Part shown: piece by piece, positions 35,499 to 45,152 of the stretch
Layout of the letters: every line of letters starts with the position of its first letter
Position numbering within the stretch: the stretch's first letter is position 1
From: an uncultured Latescibacterota bacterium
GTDB lineage: Bacteria > Latescibacterota > UBA2968
Direction of reading: 5' to 3'
Assembly: GCA_958295785.1 (NCBI GenBank)
Contig: OY282377.1
Location: forward strand, 4,032,896 to 4,096,895
DNA: 64,000 nucleotides
Program-made: the position numbers and the translations under genes
The notes under the pieces: model-generated
Told to the model about the DNA's origin: nothing
Database searches by the model: none
The model's input: only the letters and a program-made list of their open reading frames with translations

Positions 35499-37493
35499 AT
35501 GGAATCACCCTATTTGTTTAATCCAGACACATTAAAAACAAAAAGGTTCGTCAGTGTTGCCGATTTGCGTCCGATAAACAATCTGAAGTCCGTTTTCAAA
35601 AAAATAAGAGACTACTGTGCAGGAAATGTGACTGGAATCACGCGAGACGAGAAAATCGCCCAAAATATGATGCGTTTGCTATTTTGCAAAATCTACGACG
35701 AAAAAACGAGTCTGGATATCGTTGAATTTTCCAACCGTCCACGCGAAAGCAACGACTTGCTCCTGTCGAGGATAGAGGTCTTATTTGACAGGGTGAAAGA
35801 AGCCTACCCCGGCCTTTTTAACCCGGAAGAAAAAATAGAAGTGCAACCCAAAGACCTGTCATTTATCGTCTCGACACTGGAAGACTATTCTATTTTGGAC
35901 GCTGACAGGGATGTAATTGGAGATGCTTTTGAGGAATTAATAGGGACTTCGTTCAGAGGTGGAGCGGGACAATTTTTCACACCGAGAAACGTCGTACAAA
36001 TGATGATTGATATTCTTGAACCTAGGGAAGGGGAAAAAATTATTGACCCGGCTTGTGGAAGCGGCGGTTTTCTCGCCTACACATTGAGATATTTTCTTTC
36101 CAGCAACACGAAAAATTTTCACATTGTAGGGATTGACAAAGATGCTTTTCTCGCAAAAATTGCAAAAATTTATCTTTCGCTAATTGGTGATAGCGATTAT
36201 CGCATCTATTGCGAGAACAGCTTGGATAATCCAGCAAAATGGAGAGACGATACGAGAGGGAATATCCGGTGTGGTGAGTTTGACATTGTGCTTACTAATC
36301 CCCCTTTCGGAGCGAAAATCCCAGTTATAGGAAAACAGCTACTAGGGCAGTATCAGCTCGGTCATAGGTGGCGAAAGCAAGGCAAATGGTACAGATCACT
36401 CGAATCGCTCGAGAAACAATCCCCTCAAGTCCTGTTCATTGAGCGGTGTATTCAGTTGCTTCGTGAGGGTGGGCGTTTGGGCATCGTTCTACCGGAAGGT
36501 ATTTTTGGCAATCCTTCGGACAGATATATATGGGAATATGTGAACAGTGTGTGCTCGGTTACCGGAGTTGTAAGTCTCCCCCAAGAAACTTTTCAACCGA
36601 GCACGCATACGAAAACAAGCGTGCTTTTTTTGGAAAAGACGACCATGAGGCGCGATTCGTTGTTCATGGCTATCGCAGGCAGTGTTGGACATAACAAAAA
36701 TGGCAAACCGATCTACAAAGTGGATGCTGAAACCGGCGAAGAAATCCTAGATGACGATATTCCCTCCATCACAAATAATTTTAAAAAAGAAAATGATGGA
36801 GAGAATCGTCTCGGGTTCCAAATCCCGTATTCCGAGTTGAACGAGAGTATTTTTATTCCAGAGTATTACAACCCTGAAGTCCGTAGAGAACTAGAGGATC
36901 TGAAACACAGCGAAAAATACTTTTTGGTTTCAATCGGAGAATTACTTCAAAAAAATATCTTGCAGATTAAAAGAGGTAACGAGATAGGCTCACGCTTTTA
37001 TGGCACGGGGAACGTGCCATTTGTGCGAACCAGCGATATCGTTAATTGGGAAATCAAGTTTGACCCCATTAAAGCAGTGGCAGAGGAAGTGTATGACGAA
37101 TACAAATGCTCCCAAGATATTCGGGAAAGAGATATTCTGTTTGTGAGCGATGGCACATTCTTAATCGGGCGCACCGCTATTGTCACGAGATTGGACTTAA
37201 AAATCATCATTCAAAGTCATCTAAAAAAGATAAGAGTACTGGAGAAAAATTTCATAGATCCATACTACCTGTTTTATCTTTTAAATAGCAAAATTGTAAG
37301 GAAACAGATAGACTCCAAAACCTTTGTACAGGCGACAATATCAACAATCGGAAACAGGCTGGGCGAAGTTGTCCTACCAATCAATAATGACAAAGGGGAA
37401 ATCAGAAAAATCTCAAGCGAAATAGAGTACATCATCTCTAAAAAAGTTGAAGTCAAAGAAAAAACAATGAGGATCATCCAGAACAGTATTTGA
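35499..37493 (+). CDS. Fused N6-adenine DNA methyltransferase and specificity protein
   Basis: A 664-residue protein resembling type I HsdM joined to one HsdS half. An N-terminal helical domain precedes the methylase fold: the SAM motif DPACGSGGFLAYTL near residue 183 and the catalytic NPPF in DIVLTNPPFGAKIP near 265. From about residue 470 a target-recognition-like domain follows (YFLVSIGELL, VPFVRTSDI, DILFVSDG, YYLFYLLNS, ISTIGNRLGEVVLP). It starts directly at the stop of the HNH gene after AGGAG. Together they form a self-contained restriction-modification cassette. Confidence 0.85.
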   Translation: MESPYLFNPDTLKTKRFVSVADLRPINNLKSVFKKIRDYCAGNVTGITRDEKIAQNMMRLLFCKIYDEKTSLDIVEFSNRPRESNDLLLSRIEVLFDRVKEAYPGLFNPEEKIEVQPKDLSFIVSTLEDYSILDADRDVIGDAFEELIGTSFRGGAGQFFTPRNVVQMMIDILEPREGEKIIDPACGSGGFLAYTLRYFLSSNTKNFHIVGIDKDAFLAKIAKIYLSLIGDSDYRIYCENSLDNPAKWRDDTRGNIRCGEFDIVLTNPPFGAKIPVIGKQLLGQYQLGHRWRKQGKWYRSLESLEKQSPQVLFIERCIQLLREGGRLGIVLPEGIFGNPSDRYIWEYVNSVCSVTGVVSLPQETFQPSTHTKTSVLFLEKTTMRRDSLFMAIAGSVGHNKNGKPIYKVDAETGEEILDDDIPSITNNFKKENDGENRLGFQIPYSELNESIFIPEYYNPEVRRELEDLKHSEKYFLVSIGELLQKNILQIKRGNEIGSRFYGTGNVPFVRTSDIVNWEIKFDPIKAVAEEVYDEYKCSQDIRERDILFVSDGTFLIGRTAIVTRLDLKIIIQSHLKKIRVLEKNFIDPYYLFYLLNSKIVRKQIDSKTFVQATISTIGNRLGEVVLPINNDKGEIRKISSEIEYIISKKVEVKEKTMRIIQNSI

Positions 37494-37525
37494 CGTTCTG
37501 GACGCACGCATACCGAACAGGATGG

Positions 37526-37660
37526 TTTGTGTACGTTTCGGCGATATCCCAACGCCAGATCGACGCGACGGATCGGCAAATTGACAGGTTGGTGTACGAT
37601 CTGTACGGACTGACGGAGCGAAAAATAAAGATCGTCGAGGAAACGAGCGGCGTAGATTGA
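37526..37660 (+). pseudogene. C-terminal tail of a lost DNA methyltransferase or type IIG enzyme
   Basis: Open codons read ISQRQIDATDRQIDRLVYDL then YGLTERKIKIVEE and a stop. This 'ID.LVY.LYGLTE.EI.IVE' ending is common in Eco57I-class and related DNA methyltransferases. No start or catalytic part remains. It lies between the fused methylase and argJ, in a different frame from both. Confidence 0.6.
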
Positions 37661-37682
37661 TAACTCTACAGTGAGGTGTGTT

Positions 37683-38879
37683 GTGAACTTTACGGAAAAT
37701 GCCATTTATCCCCCCAAAGGCTATACGGCCGCGGGGCTGCATTGCGGCCTCAAGGATGGCGGTGAGCGGGACCTCGCGCTCATTGTGTCTGATCGCCCGG
37801 CTTCGGCAGCGGGGATGTTCACGACCAATCGCGTGTGTGCGGCCCCTGTGCAGATCAACAGAGAACACCTGCGAGATGGGCGCGCACGCGCTGTTGTGGT
37901 CAACAGCAAAAATGCCAATGCGTGTACCGGCGAGCAGGGGATGGCCGATGCGCGTCAGACAACCCGATGGGTGGGGCGTGGATTGGGTATATCGCCAGAG
38001 GATGTACTCGTCAATTCCACCGGCGTCATCGGCGTGCCCCTGCCCATGGCATATCTCGAAACCGGGATTCAAACCATCATCCCACAACTCGATGTGGCCG
38101 GATGGGACGATGCTTCAGAGGCGATTATGACCACGGATACCGCGCCGAAAAAAGCGTCTGCACGCCTCCAAATAGGGGGTTGTGAAATCGCCATTGCCGG
38201 GATCGCCAAAGGCGCGGGCATGATCGCGCCCAACATGGCGACCATGCTCGCGTTTGTGGTGACAGATGCGGCCCTGTCCGCACACGCGCTTCAAAACGCG
38301 CTTTGCGAAGCCGTGACGCAATCGTTCAACTGCATCACGGTTGACGGCGACATGAGCACCAACGACACGGTTTTGGCCCTGGCCAATGGCGCGGCGGCCA
38401 CAAACGAACTCGCGGGCGAAAACCTCCGCACCTTTCAGACAGCACTCAACGCGGTCTGCATTGGCCTTGCCAAACAAATCGCACGCGATGGAGAAGGCGC
38501 GACCAAACTCATCACCATCCGCGTTGCAGGCGCGCCCACGCCGGACGACGCGCGCCGCGTGGGATTGTCCGTCGCCAACTCCAACCTCGTCAAAACCGCT
38601 GTTTTTGGGCGCGACCCCAATTGGGGCCGCATTTTGTGCGCGGCGGGCTATTCCGGCGTTGCCATCGATCCCGACCGCGCCGCGGTTTCTATGGCGGGCA
38701 TTCCCATTTACGCCAACGGCGGTGGCCTGCCCTTTGACCGCGACCGCGCCGTTGACGCCCTTTCCGCGTCTGATGTCGCTATCCACATCGACCTGTCTAT
38801 CGGCGACGCCTCGGCGACCATTTATACGTGCGACCTCACATATCACTACATCCGCATCAATGCCGAATACACGACATAA
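37683..38879 (+). CDS. argJ: Bifunctional ornithine acetyltransferase / N-acetylglutamate synthase
   Basis: A 398-residue ArgJ, which recycles the acetyl group between acetylornithine and glutamate in arginine synthesis. The self-cleavage site is in GMIAPNMATMLAFVVTDA, with Thr as the new N-terminal nucleophile. GRDPNWGRIL and the C-terminal VAIHIDLSIGDASATIYTCD are family landmarks. GTG start after GAGGTG; the first codons and this ribosome site are duplicated at 34063. No other arg genes are nearby. Confidence 0.94.
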   Translation: MNFTENAIYPPKGYTAAGLHCGLKDGGERDLALIVSDRPASAAGMFTTNRVCAAPVQINREHLRDGRARAVVVNSKNANACTGEQGMADARQTTRWVGRGLGISPEDVLVNSTGVIGVPLPMAYLETGIQTIIPQLDVAGWDDASEAIMTTDTAPKKASARLQIGGCEIAIAGIAKGAGMIAPNMATMLAFVVTDAALSAHALQNALCEAVTQSFNCITVDGDMSTNDTVLALANGAAATNELAGENLRTFQTALNAVCIGLAKQIARDGEGATKLITIRVAGAPTPDDARRVGLSVANSNLVKTAVFGRDPNWGRILCAAGYSGVAIDPDRAAVSMAGIPIYANGGGLPFDRDRAVDALSASDVAIHIDLSIGDASATIYTCDLTYHYIRINAEYTT

Positions 38880-38887
38880 ATGCGGCA

Positions 38888-38923
38888 GGACAACCACAGG
38901 GGGTTGTCCCTACAATTTTTTTT
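38888..38923 (+). terminator. Rho-independent terminator after argJ
   Basis: GGACAACC (38888-38895) pairs with GGTTGTCC (38902-38909) and an eight-T run follows at 38916. It is 9 bases after the argJ stop. Confidence 0.8.
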
Positions 38924-38944
38924 CCTCTCTTACATTGCATTTCC

Positions 38945-40150
38945 ATGCCCAAATCTCCCTTTACCCAGCGCGTCCTCAATATTCAAGCCTCTGCTACGGT
39001 GTCGGCTTTTGCCAAAGCCGGAGAGCTGAAACGGCAGGGCGTCGATCTCATTTCCCTGGTTGCGGGTGAACCCGACTTCGAGACCCCCGCGCACATCCGA
39101 GACGCTGCGATACGCGCCATTGAAGCGGGCCACACGCGCTATACCAACCCCGCGTCGGGCATTCCCGAACTCAAACAGGCGATTTGCGACAAATTTGAGC
39201 GCGACAATGGGTTGCGCTATTCCCCGTCGCAAATCATTGTCACCTGCGGCGCCAAGCAAACCATTTTTGACGCCATCATCGCGTTGATCGAAGACGGAGA
39301 CGAAGCCATCATTCCCGCGCCGTATTGGACGAGCTATGCCGATCAAGTGCGCCTGATGGGGGGCAATCCGATCATTGTGCCCACCGCCCAAGACGCGGAT
39401 TTTTGCATGACCGCGCGGCAACTCCAAAACGCCATCACCTCGCGCACAAAATTCGCGCTCTTAAACAGCCCGTGCAATCCAACCGGCGCGGTTTATACCC
39501 GTGAAAACCTCGAGGCTTTGGCCGATGTGCTTGCGGGGACGACCATCTATGTGATTGCCGATGAAATCTACGAAAAACTCCTCTATGACAACGCCGAGCA
39601 TGTGTCCATTGCCGCGCTGTTGCCCGAGTTGGCAGACAGAACCCTGGTCGTCAATGGCGTATCGAAATCTTATGCGATGACCGGATGGCGCGTGGGTTAT
39701 GGCGCAGGGCCTCAAAATTTGATCGACCTGATGATCAAAGTCCAAACACAGGAAACCACCAACACCTGCACCATTTCGCAATACGCCGCGCTCGAAGCCC
39801 TGACAGGCCCGCAAAATTGCATCGAAAGGATGAGACGAGCATTTGCCAAACGGCGCGATCAGATCGTTTCCCGGCTCAATCAAATGCCGGGCGTGTCTTG
39901 CTTTTCGCCTCGCGGTGCGTTTTACGTTTTCCCCCGCGTTTCCGAACTCATCGGCAACTCATCGCCGCGCGGGCGCATTGACAACGATGTATCGCTGTGC
40001 GATTTTTTGCTCGAAGAAGCGGGCGTGGCATGCGTGCCCGGCACGGGGTTTGGGGCACCGGGATATCTGCGGTTTTCCTACGCGGCGGCAGCAGACGAAA
40101 TCGCCCAAGGCATGGACCGCGTGGAAGCGGCATTGGGGCGAATAGAATAG
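38945..40150 (+). CDS. Aspartate/prephenate-type aminotransferase (class I)
   Basis: A 401-residue PLP enzyme of the Ib aspartate aminotransferase group. It has LVAGEPDFETPAHI, TRYTNPASGIPELK, NSPCNPTGAVY, VIADEIYEKLLYD, and the Schiff-base Lys in NGVSKSYAMTGWRVGY. The Arg for substrate carboxylate is in PGYLRFSYA. Such enzymes act on aspartate, and some on prephenate. ATG 38945 was chosen because the family begins MPKSPFTQRV; the upstream extension crosses the terminator. Confidence 0.92.
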   Translation: MPKSPFTQRVLNIQASATVSAFAKAGELKRQGVDLISLVAGEPDFETPAHIRDAAIRAIEAGHTRYTNPASGIPELKQAICDKFERDNGLRYSPSQIIVTCGAKQTIFDAIIALIEDGDEAIIPAPYWTSYADQVRLMGGNPIIVPTAQDADFCMTARQLQNAITSRTKFALLNSPCNPTGAVYTRENLEALADVLAGTTIYVIADEIYEKLLYDNAEHVSIAALLPELADRTLVVNGVSKSYAMTGWRVGYGAGPQNLIDLMIKVQTQETTNTCTISQYAALEALTGPQNCIERMRRAFAKRRDQIVSRLNQMPGVSCFSPRGAFYVFPRVSELIGNSSPRGRIDNDVSLCDFLLEEAGVACVPGTGFGAPGYLRFSYAAAADEIAQGMDRVEAALGRIE

Positions 40151-40201
40151 ACGAACCCCGCCCAACTCTAAAATCAGTGGTCAGTCCCCGCCTAGCCACC
40201 T

Positions 40202-40257
40202 CAAAAGCAAAAAGCAACCACCGATGAACGGGCATGAAAAACGGCCAGCTATAACTC
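40202..40257. repeat. Dispersed repeats (family B and AAAGCAACCACCGATGAAC unit)
   Basis: AAAAGCAACCACCGATGAAC here recurs in near-identical form at 50490-50516, and the following ACGGGCATGAAAAACGGCCA is family B as at 9079 and 54424. The region is intergenic before accA. Confidence 0.6.
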
Positions 40258-40294
40258 GTTTCGCCAATTCCCGACTGCGAAAGGACGACCCCTT

Positions 40295-41260
40295 ATGAGC
40301 GACCGATCTTATCTCGATTTTGAACAGCCACTCGCCGAGTTGGAAAAAAAAATCGCCGCACTTCGGGCGCGGGCCAAAGCGGAAAACCTGGATATGTCCG
40401 ATGCGATCAGAGCCCTCGAGAAACGCAGCGCGAAACTCGAACGCGATATTTTTCACAACCTCACGCGGTGGCAAAAATACCAGTTGTCGCGCCACCCGCA
40501 GCGGCCCTATTCGCTGGATTATATCGACCTGATGATGTCCGACTTTATCGAACTGCACGGCGACCGCTGTTCTGGCAATGATCGCGCCATCGTGGGCGGG
40601 TTGGCGTATTTTGAAGGCCGCCCCATCGTCGTTATCGGGCAGCAGAAAGGGCGCAACACGCAGGAGAACCTCGAACGCAACTTTGGCCTGCCGCACCCGG
40701 AAGGGTATCGCAAAGCCCTCAGACTGATGCAATTGGCCGCCAAATTTGATCGGCCCGTGCTCTGCCTGATCGATACGCCGGGCGCGTTTCCCGGCCTGGC
40801 CTCAGAACAGCGCGGCATATCAGAAGCCATTGCGCGCAACCTGTTTGAAATGGCGCGTCTTCCCATTCCCATTGTCGTTGCGATCATCGGCGAAGGCGCG
40901 AGCGGGGGCGCGCTCGGCATTGGGGTGGGCGACCGCATCCTCATGCTCGAAAACGCATGGTATTCCGTAATCAATCCCGAATCCTGCTCGCTCATCTTGT
41001 GGCGCAACCGCGACAAACGCACCGAAGCCGCCGAGGCCATGAAAATCTCCGCAGACGATCTCATGGACTTGGGCATCATCGACCACATCGTGCCCGAGCC
41101 ATTCGGGGGGGCGCATCGCAACTTTGAATTGGCCGCGCAAAACTTAAAAAACGCCATCTCCTCTGCCCTCGCAGAGACGGATAAAATCCCGTCTGAAAAT
41201 CTGCCCAAATTGCGGGTTGAAAAATTTACGCGAATGGGTGTTTGGGAAGAATCTCCATAA
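40295..41260 (+). CDS. accA: Acetyl-CoA carboxylase carboxyltransferase subunit alpha
   Basis: A 321-residue AccA, which with AccD transfers the carboxyl group from biotin to acetyl-CoA in fatty acid synthesis. Landmarks are [64 protein letters not shown] and [15 protein letters not shown]. Length is normal. A ribosome site (GAAAGGACGACC) precedes the ATG. accD is not adjacent. Confidence 0.96.
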   Translation: MSDRSYLDFEQPLAELEKKIAALRARAKAENLDMSDAIRALEKRSAKLERDIFHNLTRWQKYQLSRHPQRPYSLDYIDLMMSDFIELHGDRCSGNDRAIVGGLAYFEGRPIVVIGQQKGRNTQENLERNFGLPHPEGYRKALRLMQLAAKFDRPVLCLIDTPGAFPGLASEQRGISEAIARNLFEMARLPIPIVVAIIGEGASGGALGIGVGDRILMLENAWYSVINPESCSLILWRNRDKRTEAAEAMKISADDLMDLGIIDHIVPEPFGGAHRNFELAAQNLKNAISSALAETDKIPSENLPKLRVEKFTRMGVWEESP

Positions 41261-41790
41261 ATGGCGAATGTCCTGAAAGGCACTAAAAAAAAATTTGGAG
41301 GCAATGTACTTAAGTTTCAAGACCTTATTTATGTGCCCCTCAACAAACCCATCAGAAAGGTCAAAATAGGGGTTGACTCTCTGGCTTTCACACTATATAT
41401 TGTCTCTGTGCTTCGGAAAAAACTTTAACTATATCTCTATATTTTTAATATAGTTACGAAATATTTTATCATGCGGAACAACAGGTTTTTTGCGAAGCTC
41501 TTTGGATGGGAAATCACACGTTGCACAACCCCGCTTATCGGGGTTGTTTTGTTACATATCGCACGCTTTCTCATTTTTGACAAGTTACGTGGATGGAGGT
41601 CGGTCACACCTTGATGCCTTGGATTGGTCAGGAGAAATAGGGCTGCTCTTCAACGGTCAAATTGCGGTATCACCGGGGGAGATGACGCCGTGATTATGGC
41701 CGACCAAAAGAAGAAATCGCATCCTCTATTTCGGTGCATCCCAATCTGCGGAGGCTGATGGAAAGACGCCTCCATCCACCAAACAAAAAA
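41261..41790. other. 530-bp AT-rich intergenic region after accA
   Basis: A 55-codon frame begins immediately after the accA stop (ATG 41261) without a ribosome site of its own and I do not believe it is a gene. AACTATAT and ATATAGTT near 41426-41455 form an AT-rich inverted repeat. A frame near 41600-41692 (DALDWSGEIGLLFNGQIAVS) looks like the end of a lost gene. Nothing else is supportable. Confidence 0.4.
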
Positions 41791-41816
41791 GCGATCCAAT
41801 CGGGTCGCTTTTTTTT
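41791..41816. terminator. Bidirectional terminator between accA region and comEC
   Basis: GCGATCC and GGGTCGC pair around AATC, with six A before and eight T after, so it can terminate transcription from both sides. It lies 2 bases from the comEC stop on the minus strand. Confidence 0.8.
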
Positions 41817-41817
41817 A

Positions 41818-44175
41818 TCAGTTATTTTTTATTCGCGGCGCGACATCGATCTGCCCGCGGTCTATTTTTGCAGCAATAGCGCCCGACTGATCGGTGCGCC
41901 AAATTTGTATGCCCATCTCGCGATAGCGCGTGACGACTTCCGGCGAAGGGTGCCGAAACTTATTATTGACGCCGCACGAGATGGCGACCACTTCGGGATC
42001 GACTCCCTCGAGAAACGCCCGCGTCGAAGAGGTGCGCGAGCCGTGGTGCGCGGCTTTGAGAATGTCTGCGCGCAAGCGATGGCCCCAGCGCATCAAATCG
42101 CCATCTGTCTCGTGCTCTATATCGCCCGTCAGCAACATCGCTGTTCCGCGATAGACAATGCGAATGACGACCGAACCATTATTCGCGCCCTCTGGCGCAG
42201 GCCCCGAATGGGAAACATAAGCCGGCGTCGGGTGAAGCACCAGACCGCCAAGCCCGATCAGACTGTCTCCTGCCGCGACCGCGTGATAGGCGATGCCCTT
42301 TGCTTTGACGATCTCCAAAAGACGTTTGCCGGTAAAAGATTCGACATGCTGCCCAGCGTCGAGGTAATGCCCGACCGACACTTGTTCCAAGACGGAAATC
42401 AGGCCGCCAATGTGATCGGCATCCGGGTGCGACCCCACCACCACATCTACGTGTCCAATCCCCTGACTTTTGAGAAATGGCAACACCACGCGCGCGCCCA
42501 TGTCCGCGTATTGCGTGCGAATGCCGCCATCGACCAGCAGGGTTCGCCCATTTGGATACCGGCAAAAAACCGCATCCCCCTGACCCACGTCGAGAAAATA
42601 AACTTCGAGGGCGGACTCTGAGTATAAGATATTTTTCCAAACCCCGACATTTGCCAAAACCAGGGCGAGGATCAGACAATACGCGCTGCAAACCCGTCTG
42701 GTCTGGGGGTGAATCAGAGGCAACAAGGACAGATAAATGCCAAAGATAAACCACGGCGGACGCGCAACGTCAAAAGCTGCCCAATTCGGCTGGGCCATCC
42801 ATTCTGCAACCCCGATAGCACCGCTCAAAACCAGCCAATTCGCGGCGTTTAAAATCGTCGCCATCGGCTGCCACAAGACAAAGGCCAACACCGTCAGCAG
42901 CCCCAGCCCGACGCCGACCATGGGCACGACGATGAGATTGGCGAGCAGGCCGACAACCGACACCAACCCAAAATACGATACGACAAAGGGAAGGGTCGTC
43001 ACTTGTGCGGCGAGCGAAACCGCCAGAGGGCCTGCAATCCAGGTATCGCACCATCCCATCTTTATCGGCATGAGATCGCGCAGGGGGCGATAGAGCACCA
43101 AGATGCCGCCGGTGGCGACAAAGGACAGTTGAAAACCCACGTCGAACAAATCTTGCGGTCGCGCGATCAGCACGCCCAAACCCGCTATGCCCAGGATATT
43201 TCCACCGTCTATATCGCGCGGCCCCACGATGCCCAACAGGGCGACACACCCCATCGTTGAAGCGCGCACGACCGAAGGGGGCAACCCGGTGATAAGCGCG
43301 TAAAACACCAGCGCGCAGATCGTCAATGCGGCGGTGATCCCCCGCCCAATCCCCAGCATCTTGAGCGCGAAAAACACTGCCCCGGCAATCAGCCCGACGT
43401 GCAGGCCAGACACCGCCAAGACGTGATTGACTCCAGTTTGCACGAACGCGGTTTTGACTTCTTCGGGCACGGCTTTCTTCGCGCCCAACAGCACGCCCTT
43501 CAAAAGGCCAGCGGGGCCGCCGGAAAAATTTTGATCTATCGCGCGGCGAATGACGTCTCGCACAGGCAAGACAACCCGCGCCCACCAGTCGTCTGCACCT
43601 TCCCGATGGGCGAGGATCTGAGAACGCTTTCGCACCGTGCCCAAGGCATCCAAGCCCCTGCGTTTCAAAAATGCCCGATAGTCAAACGCGCCCGGGTTCC
43701 GCGGGTGGCTCGGTTGATAGAGTTGCACCTGCAATTGCATCCAATCCCCGTACACAGGCACGACAGTACCCGCCTTAAATCGGATGAGGGCCTTGCCGCT
43801 GACCACACGCACCGTGTCGTTGACGACGAGTTGACGCACGTCAAAGACCATGCGATAATCGCCGTTGATGCGTTCGGGATCAGACGCGACCCATCCTTCG
43901 GCCTCGACGAATGCGCGGTCGGGCAAAAACTGGACAAAGTGATCCGCGTCGCGTTTCAGGCTTTGCGCCCCTCTCAATGCCCCTAACAGAACGAGCAGAC
44001 CCGCGAAAAGAACGCTCAGGTTTCTCGTATGCCAGCGCAGCCACAACCCCACACCACAAAGACCGACAAGGGCAACGGCGCAGAGAACGATGGCGAGTTG
44101 AAATTTTCCGATATACTCGTGCAAGCCGATTCCCAGCGCAAAGTACAGCACAGTCCACAATGCGGGTCTTCTCAT
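41818..44175 (-). CDS. comEC: ComEC/Rec2 DNA-uptake channel protein
   Basis: A 785-residue inner-membrane protein that passes transforming single-stranded DNA into the cytoplasm. The N-terminus has several membrane segments and the DUF4131 region; the competence domain follows with NHVLAVSGLHVGLIAG. The C-terminal 270 residues are a metallo-beta-lactamase domain with VVGSHPDADHIGGL and AAHHGSRTSS, probably the nuclease. Start MRRPALW follows AAAGGAGAAACC; the upstream extension is unlikely. It is divergent from truA. Confidence 0.93.
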   Translation of the reverse strand: MRRPALWTVLYFALGIGLHEYIGKFQLAIVLCAVALVGLCGVGLWLRWHTRNLSVLFAGLLVLLGALRGAQSLKRDADHFVQFLPDRAFVEAEGWVASDPERINGDYRMVFDVRQLVVNDTVRVVSGKALIRFKAGTVVPVYGDWMQLQVQLYQPSHPRNPGAFDYRAFLKRRGLDALGTVRKRSQILAHREGADDWWARVVLPVRDVIRRAIDQNFSGGPAGLLKGVLLGAKKAVPEEVKTAFVQTGVNHVLAVSGLHVGLIAGAVFFALKMLGIGRGITAALTICALVFYALITGLPPSVVRASTMGCVALLGIVGPRDIDGGNILGIAGLGVLIARPQDLFDVGFQLSFVATGGILVLYRPLRDLMPIKMGWCDTWIAGPLAVSLAAQVTTLPFVVSYFGLVSVVGLLANLIVVPMVGVGLGLLTVLAFVLWQPMATILNAANWLVLSGAIGVAEWMAQPNWAAFDVARPPWFIFGIYLSLLPLIHPQTRRVCSAYCLILALVLANVGVWKNILYSESALEVYFLDVGQGDAVFCRYPNGRTLLVDGGIRTQYADMGARVVLPFLKSQGIGHVDVVVGSHPDADHIGGLISVLEQVSVGHYLDAGQHVESFTGKRLLEIVKAKGIAYHAVAAGDSLIGLGGLVLHPTPAYVSHSGPAPEGANNGSVVIRIVYRGTAMLLTGDIEHETDGDLMRWGHRLRADILKAAHHGSRTSSTRAFLEGVDPEVVAISCGVNNKFRHPSPEVVTRYREMGIQIWRTDQSGAIAAKIDRGQIDVAPRIKNN

Positions 44176-44405
44176 GGTTTCTCCTTTTTTCACCCGGATT
44201 GTGGCAATTTTTGTGCCATCTCTCATGGCGGGCTCATGCCGCCTTTTGGTGAACAAACTGTTCACATGTCCAAAAGAAATGTTCCCCTTTTCGTCATTGA
44301 CTTTCCCCATGTGAGATGGTATATTTTCAAACGGATCAAATGAGCGTCAACTATATGCTTTTGTGGAAGTTAGGCTTCTCTCCGCGTTTGGTACAGGCTC
44401 CTGTC

Positions 44406-45152
44406 ATGCAAATTCGCCTGACCCTCGAATACGATGGCACCGCCTTTAAGGGCTGGCAAATTCAGCCTGACCAGCGCACTGTTCAAGGAGAACTCGAGGC
44501 ACGCCTCGAGCGGCTCTATGGCGCGCCGATTTCGGTCACGGCGTCTGGGCGCACAGACGCAGGCGTTCACGCACTCGGGCAGGTCGTCAACTTCGCGCCC
44601 ACGCGCGACCTACCACTCGACCGCTTGCAGCACGCGCTCAATGGCATGTTGCCTCCGGATGTCGCGGTCAAAAAGGCCGATAGCGTTTCTCCTGACTTTC
44701 ACGCGCGTTTTGATGCCCGGTGTCGGCATTATTTTTACCGCATCCGTTATACCAAACAGCCCATTGGTCGGCACTATGCGTGGTACTTGCGGCGCAAACT
44801 CGATCTGACTGCGATAAAACGGGCGAGTAACACGCTCATTGGTCAGCACGATTTCACCTCTTTTTGCGTGGCGGCCCATGAAAGAGAAAATCGCATCTGT
44901 CGGATTTATGCCTGCGATTGGCAGCAGCAAGGCGAAGAACTCGTATTTCGCATTTCCGGCAATCGCTTTTTGCGCGCAATGGTGCGGAGCATCGTCGGCA
45001 CGCTCGCCGAGATGGGCCGCGGCCTGCGACCCGCCGAGGCCATGCGCGATATTCTCGACGCGTGCAACCGCCAAAGCGCAGGTGAATCCGCGCCGCCCCA
45101 GGGCTTGTTTCTCGAACGGGTGATTTACGACGATGAACCCCCGCGAGGATGA
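44406..45152 (+). CDS. truA: tRNA pseudouridine synthase A
   Basis: A 248-residue TruA, which makes pseudouridine at positions 38-40 of tRNA anticodon stems. The catalytic Asp is in TASGRTDAGVHA near residue 52; LTLEYDGTAFKGWQ and FTSFCVAAHE are family landmarks, with GNRFLRAMVRSIVGTL near the end. Start chosen at the conserved MQIRLTLEYDG. It overlaps the htrA-like gene by 4 bases (ATGA). Confidence 0.95.
   Translation: MQIRLTLEYDGTAFKGWQIQPDQRTVQGELEARLERLYGAPISVTASGRTDAGVHALGQVVNFAPTRDLPLDRLQHALNGMLPPDVAVKKADSVSPDFHARFDARCRHYFYRIRYTKQPIGRHYAWYLRRKLDLTAIKRASNTLIGQHDFTSFCVAAHERENRICRIYACDWQQQGEELVFRISGNRFLRAMVRSIVGTLAEMGRGLRPAEAMRDILDACNRQSAGESAPPQGLFLERVIYDDEPPRG

Noticed and set aside
41261-41428. 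A 55-codon frame directly after accA
   Set aside because: There is no ribosome site, composition shifts to AT-rich, and no family is recognised; probably chance.
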